Source of the DNA: JAIVJN01 sp036732565
GTDB taxonomy: Bacteria; Acidobacteriota; Vicinamibacteria; Vicinamibacterales; UBA2999
NCBI GenBank assembly: GCA_036732565.1
Contig: DAINCF010000479.1
Location: forward strand, 1-5,617
Direction: 5' to 3'
Length of the DNA: 5,617 bases
A model generated the notes under the pieces. The model was not told the DNA's origin, ran no database searches, and saw only the letters and a list, made by a program, of their open reading frames with translations. A program made the translations under genes and the position numbers. Position 1 is the first letter of the stretch. Each line of letters begins with the position of its first letter. Below, in pieces: positions 1 to 5,286 of the stretch.

Positions 1-2030
1 GGCTGCACGAGCGGCAGCGCCTGCGGCACCGGCCACCGCACCGAGTTGTCCTGCGCGAGATCGATCAGGTCGCCAAGCACCGCCGTGGCTGTCGGCAACG
101 CACCGGCGCCTTTGCCGAAGAGACTGAGGTCGCCCGAGGACGCGCAGCGCAGATACACCGCGTTGTATTCCTCTTCGACCGACGCCAGCAGATGCCACGA
201 CGGCAGAAGCAGCGGCTCGACCGCCATGTCCAGCGCGCCGTTGATGCGCGACGCGCGAGCGATCAGGCGAATGCGACAGCCCATCAGCTCCGCGAGATCG
301 CAGTCCGCGGGATCGAGCTCGCGGATGCCGCGCACCGGGAATCCGCCGGGCCGCACCCACGCGCCGAAGGCACGGTAGGCGAGGATGGAGAGCTTCGCGG
401 CGGCGTCGAAGCCATCGAGATCCGCCGCCAGATCCGCCTCGGCGAGGCCAACGGCCTGCGCCTCCGCGACCGCCTGCGACAGCGACATCTCGTCCTGCTC
501 CAACCGGGTCAGCACGAAGTTGCACGTGCCGTTGACGATGCCCCACAAGCTGTCGATCTCGTCCGCGCGATGACTGAGGTGGCGAATGATGGGCAGCGCC
601 GCCGCCGCCGCGGCCTCGCAGTACAAAGGCGTTGCCGTGCGCTGCGCGAGCACGCCGAGATCGGCGAGCTTCGATGCCAGCAGGGCTTTGTTGGCCGTGA
701 CGATCGGCTTGCCGGCGGCGAGCGCCGCCGTGAGGATCGGTTCCATCGCCTCACCACCGGCGACTTCGACGACCACATCCACTTCGGGATCGCTGACCAG
801 CTCCAGCGGCCGATCGGTGATGGGAATCCCGACGGCGAGGGGGCCGCGATCCTTGGTGACGTCGCGGACCGCGATTCGGGAGACGCGAAAGCGAACGCCG
901 TAGCGATCCGTGACCGCGAGGCGCTGGCGATCGATCATCTCCAGCACGCCCCGACCGACGGTCCCGCAGCCGACCATGCCGATGCGCAGCTCGCGCACCG
1001 GCTCGGCGCCCACACCTTGAAACCGCGGCCGTAGGCCGACCTGGAGCTCGCCGCTGAACGCGCCCGCGCCTCTGAGCAGTTCCGCCAGGCGATCCTGATC
1101 CGCCAGGAACGCGTCGTGACCGTAGACCGAGTCGAGCTTCCACAACGACGACTGTGCGCCCGCCGCCTGCAGCTCGCGGTGCAATTCCACCTGCAAGGCC
1201 AGTGGGAACAACATGTCGCCCGGCACGCCGACCACGATGGTGTCCGCGGTCACCTGCTCCAGCGCACTGCGGAGCGCCCGTGGATTCTCGGCGATCCAGC
1301 CGCGATCGATCGACTCGCTGAGCAGCAAGAACGTCTTGACCGGGAATCGTTCCGCGAACCGTCGTCCGTGATGATCGAGATAGGCCGCCACCGGCGGCCG
1401 ATCCTGCCCAGGCTCCAGCTTGCCGAAGCGGGTATCGAGCTCGTCGCGGCCGCGGTAGGTGAGCATGCCGAGCTGACGCGCGCGGCTCATGCCGGTGGCG
1501 ACGTCACCGTTGCGCAGGCTGTCGCGCACGAGCTCACGCTGCAGATGCCGTGTCGCCGTCCCCCAGCCGTCCGGCCTGAGCCCGGCCGAGATCGCGATCA
1601 GCTTGCCGCATCGCGATGGATGCCGTACGGCGAACGCCACGCCCACCATGCCGCCCAGGCTGGCGCCGACCCACGTCACGGGAATCGTGCAGCCGCAGCC
1701 GTCGAGCCATGCGGCGACGAGATCCGCCAATCCCAACACCGAAATCGCGGGCATCGTCGACGGCTCGTCGAAGCCCCGCCAGGTCGAGCCGTTGCCGGGC
1801 CAGCACGGACAGAGCACCGTGTGCCGGGCGGGATCGATGAGATCGGGAGAGCAGAGCGCCGGCCACCAGGCCTCGCTGCCTTCTTCGCTGGTCTCGCGAC
1901 CGTCGCCGAACGGAAACGGCGACGCGGTGATCCCGCCGACCACGACGACCACCGGCGCGGTCCCGAGCTCGGGCCCGTAGAGCCAGCCGCCCAGCGCCAC
2001 GTCCGTCAGGACGTGCCCCTCGATCGTCAT
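1..2030 (-). CDS. Fused homoserine O-acyltransferase (MetX-type) / homoserine dehydrogenase, partial at left edge
   Basis: One open frame with no stop reads from ATG at 2030 to the left edge (676 codons; the end is missing). Residues 1 to about 335 form an alpha/beta-hydrolase domain of the MetX family, which moves an acyl group from acyl-CoA to homoserine for methionine synthesis. The nucleophile elbow VGASLGGM (Ser124), the TYRGRDELDTRFG segment (191-203), GDMLFP (Asp272) and VYGHDAFL (His305) give the expected catalytic triad. From about residue 347 a homoserine dehydrogenase follows: NAD(P)-binding GMVGCGTVGRG (351-361), VTANKALLA (Lys448), GIVNGTCNFVL (497-507), then AEAD and DGFDAAAKL (Lys546). 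It interconverts aspartate semialdehyde and homoserine. A C-terminal ACT domain, if any, lies outside. The acyl donor, acetyl or succinyl, is not settled: the first strand ends GGITAS rather than the common HALTG, as in MetX relatives of Xanthomonas. The start is uncertain: ATG 2030 has no clear ribosome site, and an in-frame GTG at 2090 would add 20 residues. Confidence 0.9.
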   Translation of the reverse strand, partial: MTIEGHVLTDVALGGWLYGPELGTAPVVVVVGGITASPFPFGDGRETSEEGSEAWWPALCSPDLIDPARHTVLCPCWPGNGSTWRGFDEPSTMPAISVLGLADLVAAWLDGCGCTIPVTWVGASLGGMVGVAFAVRHPSRCGKLIAISAGLRPDGWGTATRHLQRELVRDSLRNGDVATGMSRARQLGMLTYRGRDELDTRFGKLEPGQDRPPVAAYLDHHGRRFAERFPVKTFLLLSESIDRGWIAENPRALRSALEQVTADTIVVGVPGDMLFPLALQVELHRELQAAGAQSSLWKLDSVYGHDAFLADQDRLAELLRGAGAFSGELQVGLRPRFQGVGAEPVRELRIGMVGCGTVGRGVLEMIDRQRLAVTDRYGVRFRVSRIAVRDVTKDRGPLAVGIPITDRPLELVSDPEVDVVVEVAGGEAMEPILTAALAAGKPIVTANKALLASKLADLGVLAQRTATPLYCEAAAAAALPIIRHLSHRADEIDSLWGIVNGTCNFVLTRLEQDEMSLSQAVAEAQAVGLAEADLAADLDGFDAAAKLSILAYRAFGAWVRPGGFPVRGIRELDPADCDLAELMGCRIRLIARASRINGALDMAVEPLLLPSWHLLASVEEEYNAVYLRCASSGDLSLFGKGAGALPTATAVLGDLIDLAQDNSVRWPVPQALPLVQ

Positions 2031-2140
2031 CGAGGGTTGTTCGACGACGAGACGGCGAGGACGAAGGTCGAGAGCGGCGAGCGTTGACACGATCCTGCAT
2101 TGTCACCCGTGCAGCGTCGCCCGCGCAATCCTGGCCAGGT

Positions 2141-2242
2141 GAGGCCTGGAGGCTTGAAGGTACGAAGGTTCCGAACGATTGTCCTCCAAGCCTCCAAGCC
2201 TCCAAGCCTCCAAGCCTCCAGGCCCCCAAGCCTCCAGGCCTC
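2141..2242. repeat. 16-bp perfect inverted repeat enclosing the 8-bp array
   Basis: The left arm GAGGCCTGGAGGCTTG (2141-2156) is the exact reverse complement of CAAGCCTCCAGGCCTC (2227-2242), with a 70-bp loop that contains most of the array. The inner nine bases of the left arm (GGAGGCTTG, 2148-2156) also match CAAGCCTCC at 2187, 2195, 2203 and 2211. The left arm could therefore pair in five registers, most stably with the last. No T-tract follows on either strand, so this does not look like a simple intrinsic terminator. Confidence 0.85.
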
Positions 2243-2246
2243 CCGT
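2183..2246. repeat. Tandem array of 8-bp CCTCCAAG units
   Basis: Four exact CCTCCAAG units (2183-2214) are followed by CCTCCAGG, CCCCCAAG, CCTCCAGG and a decaying CCTCCCGT. The period is strictly 8 bp, which is not a multiple of three, and no coding frame is supported across it. The changed units lie at the right end. An array of this kind can vary in length by replication slippage; whether it does here is not visible. Confidence 0.9.
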
Positions 2247-2249
2247 GAA

Positions 2250-2300
2250 ACGATCGCGCCCGCGGACTCACTTCTCCCTGCGCGCCCATACCGCGATCGT
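2250..2300. repeat. 9-bp inverted repeat, possible operator
   Basis: ACGATCGCG (2250-2258) and CGCGATCGT (2292-2300) are exact reverse complements separated by 33 bp, upstream of the 709-residue gene. Each arm holds the palindrome CGATCG. GATCG-type words are frequent in this GC-rich DNA, so a regulatory role is only a possibility. Confidence 0.3.
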
Positions 2301-2335
2301 CTCCGTGACACGCGGGCCCCCAGTTGTGGCCGCCG

Positions 2336-2341
2336 AAGGAG
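2336..2341 (+). promoter_or_regulatory. Shine-Dalgarno AAGGAG that sets the start at 2351
   Basis: AAGGAG lies nine bases before ATG 2351. The frame stays open to a TTG at 2324, but that codon lies upstream of this site, so the ATG is preferred. Confidence 0.85.
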
Positions 2342-2350
2342 ACGTGTGTC

Positions 2351-4480
2351 ATGGCTCAGAAGTCCGCTAAGGGGGACTCGCGCGAAGAGCTCCCGGATCA
2401 GATGAAGGTGAACGAAATCCAAGCGCAGCGCCTCGCGTCGATGGCCGAGCTCAAGGACGCGAAGGCCCTCGTCGGTCTGACGTATGCCGAGGTGGCCGAA
2501 CGACTCAAGTGGCACCTCGAGCCGCATCTGTTTCTCTTCCGCAAGATCTGCGGGCGCGTCGTCAAGAAAGACCCCGTGACGGGCGTCGAATATCCGGTGC
2601 CGAACGCTACGGTCACGGTGCAGGACACGGACTGCGGGCTGGTCGGCTACTTCCCGTATGCATCGAAGTACGGGTGGTACTACCCGTTTCACTGCCGGCG
2701 CGAGACCCTGGCCGCGGTGAAGACCGACGAGTGCGGCCGCTTCTGTGTGTGGATTCCGCGCTGGGACATCGATTGGATCTTGCGCTGGCGAAAAGTGCGC
2801 CTGTGCTTTCCGATCATCTTCGAGCGCCCGTCCATCCTGGACATCCTGCGTGATGTGCCCATCCTCGTCGACGATGGACTGCCGCCACAGCCCAATCCTG
2901 GACCGGATCCGCCGCCTGAGATCGACCTGACCCGCGCGATTCGTGGGATCAGCCGGCTGTCCAGCAGCGATCTCGTCAACGTGGTCGGTCCCACGACGGC
3001 CGCTCGGCTGCGTGGGTTGCAGGAGGCGCGTGGGTTCGGCGCGTCCACGAGCGCGGGATCGGTGCTCGATGAACTGGCTTTCCCCGAGGCCCTGCCCCCG
3101 CCGCTGCCGGCGGAGTTCAAGCAGGTCGCGGAAGATCTCGACGACTCGCGTGAGTCGTCCGGACACACCATGGATCACGTCCGCGGCACGTTGGCGCAGC
3201 GGCTCGGCGTCGATGTGAAGCGGCTGGCGGATGTCGATCTGCGCTACCCGATCGGACCATTCAAGCGCTGCATCACCTACTACGTGCCCGAGTGGTCGCT
3301 CGTGGTCGATGTGCCGGACATCACGTTCCGCGTCACGCAGGATGTGGACGGCGATGGCACCGAGGAAGTGATCTACAGCGAGGGCTACTTCGACGTACGG
3401 TGGAACGCCGGCCCGATTCCGCCGGTCACGCTCGTCGCGTCGGGTCTCGCGCGCGAATCGAGGGTCTGCGATGCGCCGCCCGTGGCGTGTGGCAATGTGC
3501 CCGACATTCAGTTCGCGGGGATGATGCCGCTCAAGCTGCCGTACCACTCGAACACGTCGGGGTACGCGCGACGGCCGAACCGGCCTCGTCCGGTGCCGCC
3601 AGGCCTGCCGGCGTCGCCGGCGACCGCGCCGTTCTGCGGCAACGTCAACCTGTTCGGCTGCCTCGTGGTGCCCGCCGGCGCGACGAAGTATCGCGTCGTC
3701 TACATGTACAGCAACGACGGCGGCGGAACGTTTTCCTCGGAGGCGCCGTTCACGGACGCCGTGTGGTACTGGCACCCGACGGTCGGTGCGCCGGTGCCGG
3801 CGATCGCCGGGGCAGACGGCTGGTATGACCTGCCGCCGGCCAATCTGATCGGTCCCGAGGTGAACTTCCTCTTCCCGTTCAACACGGGTGCGCACGCCGA
3901 CGGTCTCTACGAGATCAGGGTGCAGCTGGGCACGGGCGGGTCGAGTGTGCTCTCGAGCAGCGCCGCCAAGCGGTTGCGCACGGACAACTCGCTGCCGGCG
4001 TACACGCCGTCCATCCGGTGGCGGCTGCAGGGTGAATCCGACCTCGACTGGCGAGTGCTGACCTATCCCTGCCCGCTCGTCAAGCGGCGGACGACGCCGG
4101 TTGATGTCGAGTTCGACGTCAAGTGGGAGGTCTCGGCGACGCATTATCGCAACGCGTCGATCGGCGCCGGGGATTGCGGCAGCGGCAACTTCAACGCGCC
4201 GGTCATCCAGGGCGACTCCACCGCGGCGGGACCGACCGGTACGGACGACTGGCATCAAGGTCCGTCCGACAACAGCGTCGTCTTCCACGCGCGCTATACG
4301 CTGCCCGCGACTGCGGCGCAGGGGACGTACAACTTCGGCCTCGACGCCAACACGCGGGCGTTCAACCCCGCTGGCGCGGATGCCAATTACCAGGCGCTTG
4401 ACTGGCTGTATGACTCACCGAATGGCGGACGCTACGTGACTCCGTCGTTCTTCTTCTCGGTCGTCAACGTCAACCCGTAA
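2351..4480 (+). CDS. 709-residue protein with transthyretin/carboxypeptidase-regulatory-like domain, function unknown
   Basis: I do not recognise a characterised function. The start at ATG 2351 is fixed by the upstream AAGGAG. Residues 1 to about 60 are charged and helical in character, with no signal peptide. From ICGRVV (66-71) to about residue 160 a beta-rich domain resembles the transthyretin-like or carboxypeptidase-regulatory fold: VPNATVTVQDTDCG, then a Tyr/Trp-rich stretch (GWYYPF), then TDECGRFCVWIP (125-136), the usual 'T-D-x-x-G-x-F' ending of such domains, here with extra cysteines. A proline-rich linker (177-189) leads to a less distinctive middle region. DVDGDGTEEV (331-340) looks like a calcium-loop sequence. 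The C-terminal half is rich in Gly, Asn, Pro and aromatic residues and probably all beta. Such proteins are often structural or surface-exposed, but without a signal sequence the location is open. A 132-bp spacer with a strong hairpin follows before the DUF1360-like gene. Confidence 0.9.
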   Translation: MAQKSAKGDSREELPDQMKVNEIQAQRLASMAELKDAKALVGLTYAEVAERLKWHLEPHLFLFRKICGRVVKKDPVTGVEYPVPNATVTVQDTDCGLVGYFPYASKYGWYYPFHCRRETLAAVKTDECGRFCVWIPRWDIDWILRWRKVRLCFPIIFERPSILDILRDVPILVDDGLPPQPNPGPDPPPEIDLTRAIRGISRLSSSDLVNVVGPTTAARLRGLQEARGFGASTSAGSVLDELAFPEALPPPLPAEFKQVAEDLDDSRESSGHTMDHVRGTLAQRLGVDVKRLADVDLRYPIGPFKRCITYYVPEWSLVVDVPDITFRVTQDVDGDGTEEVIYSEGYFDVRWNAGPIPPVTLVASGLARESRVCDAPPVACGNVPDIQFAGMMPLKLPYHSNTSGYARRPNRPRPVPPGLPASPATAPFCGNVNLFGCLVVPAGATKYRVVYMYSNDGGGTFSSEAPFTDAVWYWHPTVGAPVPAIAGADGWYDLPPANLIGPEVNFLFPFNTGAHADGLYEIRVQLGTGGSSVLSSSAAKRLRTDNSLPAYTPSIRWRLQGESDLDWRVLTYPCPLVKRRTTPVDVEFDVKWEVSATHYRNASIGAGDCGSGNFNAPVIQGDSTAAGPTGTDDWHQGPSDNSVVFHARYTLPATAAQGTYNFGLDANTRAFNPAGADANYQALDWLYDSPNGGRYVTPSFFFSVVNVNP

Positions 4481-4490
4481 ACAGTTGGCC

Positions 4491-4564
4491 GCCTGGGGCT
4501 TGTGACCTGGGGCTTGAGGCTTCAGGCTCACGGTCATTCAAGCCTCAGGTCGCAAGCCTTAGGC
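4491..4564 (+). repeat. 27-bp stem with 20-nt loop in the spacer (RNA hairpin candidate)
   Basis: Bases 4491-4517 pair with 4538-4564 without bulges. Twenty-three pairs are Watson-Crick. The four others (4495/4560, 4496/4559, 4503/4552 and 4510/4545) are G.U when read as plus-strand RNA. The loop is 4518-4537. An alternative 8-bp pairing, TGAGGCTT (4515-4522) with AAGCCTCA (4540-4547), uses overlapping bases. No U-tract follows, so it is not a typical intrinsic terminator. It could protect or process the 3' end of the upstream transcript or lower expression of the downstream genes. Its words (GGCTTGAGGC, CAAGCCTCA) resemble the repeats at 2141-2242. Confidence 0.8.
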
Positions 4565-4585
4565 CCCAAGCCTCTGGCCAGAAGG

Positions 4586-4607
4586 TTCGTAGTCAGTAGT
4601 TCAGGAG
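4586..4607 (+). repeat. Degenerate heptamer repeat ending in a ribosome binding site
   Basis: TTCGTAG, TCAGTAG and TTCAGGAG lie end to end just before the DUF1360-like gene. The last unit contains AGGAG (4603-4607), five bases before GTG 4613. With only about three imperfect units, chance is possible. Confidence 0.4.
4603..4607 (+). promoter_or_regulatory. Shine-Dalgarno AGGAG for the GTG start at 4613
   Basis: AGGAG lies five bases before GTG 4613. The same frame is open from GTG 4502, but that extension would translate the hairpin repeat, so the GTG at 4613 is chosen. Confidence 0.75.
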
Positions 4608-4612
4608 ACGCT

Positions 4613-4957
4613 GTGACGGCATTCGACTTCGTCCTGGCGTGTTTGGCGACGTGGCGAGTGTCGTCGTTGCTCGTGCGCGAGGAGGGACCCTACGCCCTTC
4701 TCGCGCGCGGGCGGCGCCTGTTGCGTGCCACGGCGATTGGCGCCGCACTTGGATGCTTCTACTGCACGAGCCTCTGGGTCGCGGGGCCGGTTGCTCTCTG
4801 GCTCGTCGGCGCTACGCGCACGTGGCCGGTCGTGTGGCTGGCGCTGTCGGGCGCCGCCATTCTCGCCGAGCGGGCCACGACGCCGCGCGAGGATCCGCTG
4901 GCGAACGCGATGGAGCTCGACGAGGCCGTGGCTGCGATCGACGTCCGGAGGTCGTGA
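4613..4957 (+). CDS. DUF1360-like small membrane protein
   Basis: A 114-residue protein starts at GTG 4613. The pattern matches what I know of DUF1360: a hydrophobic N-terminus with an Ala-Thr-x-Arg motif (LACLATWRVSSLL, 8-20), a Glu-Glu-Gly-Pro motif followed by a basic segment (EEGPYALLARGRRLLR, 23-38), then a Cys-x-x-Cys-x-Ser-x-Trp motif (CFYCTSLWVAG, 48-58) at the head of a second hydrophobic stretch (about 54-68). A third follows (about 72-85), and the tail is acidic (EDPLANAMELDEA). Two to three membrane passes are likely. The function of DUF1360 is unknown; members occur in phages, Bacillus and other bacteria. The CxxC could bind metal or form a disulfide. The stop overlaps the start of the next gene (TGATG), so the two are translationally coupled. 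Confidence 0.85.
   Translation: MTAFDFVLACLATWRVSSLLVREEGPYALLARGRRLLRATAIGAALGCFYCTSLWVAGPVALWLVGATRTWPVVWLALSGAAILAERATTPREDPLANAMELDEAVAAIDVRRS
4947..4952 (+). promoter_or_regulatory. Shine-Dalgarno GGAGGT for the start at 4957
   Basis: GGAGGT lies inside the last codons of the DUF1360-like gene, four bases before ATG 4957. Together with the TGATG overlap it fixes this start over the longer upstream open frame, which only shadows the DUF1360-like gene. Confidence 0.85.
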
Positions 4958-5190
4958 TGTGTCGCTGTGGTGGTGGGACGAGAACAGAGATCAGACCGGC
5001 ATCGCCGGCAGTTCAACCGACCGAGGCGCACGGGAGCGTCCCGATGACCTACCTCGGTGACATTCCCGTGCTTCTCAAAGGCCCGGTGTCGCGGCGCATC
5101 TATGCGTTGACACCAGGTGGTGCCGCCGTGGACGTCGACGCGCGCGATACGGATTCGTTCTCGGCGAGCCGTCTCTTCGCGCGCCTCTAA
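4957..5190 (+). CDS. Small Cys-x-Cys protein, phage-protein-like, function unknown
   Basis: A 77-residue protein has three visible parts. The N-terminus is MCRCGGG with two cysteines (2 and 4). A disordered Pro/Ala/Thr linker runs to about residue 30. A compact C-terminal part (30-77) contains TYLGDIPVLLKGPVSRRIYAL and PGGAAVDVDARDTDSF, close in layout to small phage and prophage proteins with a 'G-P-x-(T/S)-G/R-x-x-Y' segment followed by 'V-D-x-R-D' and a final hydrophobic helix. That likeness is from memory and has not been tested by a search. The CxC at the second residue could bind metal but too few ligands are visible to call a zinc ribbon. It is the last gene of the plus-strand set and is coupled to the DUF1360-like gene by a one-base overlap, so the two products probably act together. 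Confidence 0.8.
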   Translation: MCRCGGGTRTEIRPASPAVQPTEAHGSVPMTYLGDIPVLLKGPVSRRIYALTPGGAAVDVDARDTDSFSASRLFARL

Positions 5191-5286
5191 CCCCTCAGGC
5201 GATCATCGCCTCCGCGGCATGCCGGAAATTCTCGATCGACCTAGATACTTCGCGCCGGTCCCCAGCGTCACCTCACGGCGGGTCGA
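5191..5286. other. Convergent intergenic gap with two small palindromes
   Basis: Two opposing genes end here. AGGCGAT-C-ATCGCCT (5197-5211) can form a six-base-pair stem with a three-base loop, seven bases after the stop at 5190, and CGGCATGCCG (5215-5224) is a perfect 10-bp palindrome. Neither is followed by a run of T on the plus strand or preceded by a run of A, so a bidirectional terminator is possible but weakly supported. The rest shows nothing recognisable. Confidence 0.4.

Larger units (their letters stand above)
2091..2350. other. Divergent intergenic region (about 260 bp), repeat-rich
   Basis: This stretch separates the minus-strand MetX-Hom gene from the plus-strand 709-residue gene, so both promoters should lie here. 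It holds the 8-bp tandem array, a 16-bp inverted repeat, a 9-bp inverted repeat containing CGATCG, and the ribosome binding site of the plus-strand gene. I looked for a sigma70 promoter and for a SAM riboswitch upstream of the methionine gene and could not recognise either. The open frames crossing it are low-complexity translations of the repeat (Pro-Pro-Ser-Leu-Gln-Ala-Ser on one strand, Leu-Glu-Ala-Trp-Arg-Leu-Gly-Gly on the other) and are not taken as genes. Confidence 0.7.

Noticed and set aside
192..2087. Two long plus-strand open frames (280 and 323 residues) over the MetX-Hom gene
   Set aside because: Their products are low-complexity Arg/Ala/His-rich, while the minus strand gives clear MetX and homoserine dehydrogenase motifs in one frame.
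2084..2112. Plus-strand promoter from TTGACA at 2084-2089
   Set aside because: At the right spacing the sequence is CCGTGC, with no resemblance to a -10 box.
2183..2246. CRISPR array
   Set aside because: Units are 8 bp and adjoin with no spacers.
2031..2350. SAM riboswitch ahead of the methionine gene
   Set aside because: Reading the minus strand, I saw none of the conserved core segments known to me, only the repeat hairpins. A covariance-model search would settle it.
1534..2352. 272-residue minus-strand open frame starting in the intergenic region
   Set aside because: It is in a different frame from MetX-Hom, its first part translates the octamer repeat, and the rest is Arg-rich shadow.
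2100..2405. Proline/serine-rich small protein encoded by the octamer array
   Set aside because: The period is 8 bp, the frame runs into the 709-residue gene out of frame, and no ribosome site or codon pattern supports it.
2027..4288. 753-residue open frame on the minus strand opposite the 709-residue gene
   Set aside because: It is Arg/Val/His-rich, crosses the repeat array, and mirrors the codon bias of the plus-strand gene, which has a good ribosome site and recognisable motifs. It is an antisense shadow of GC-rich coding DNA.
4491..4570. Intrinsic terminator after the 709-residue gene
   Set aside because: The stem is strong but no T-run follows, and the stem is much longer than usual terminators. 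It is kept only as a hairpin.
4639..4956. Longer start for the small Cys-x-Cys gene
   Set aside because: The upstream part of the frame overlaps the DUF1360-like gene and is Arg-rich shadow. GGAGGT and the TGATG overlap point to 4957.
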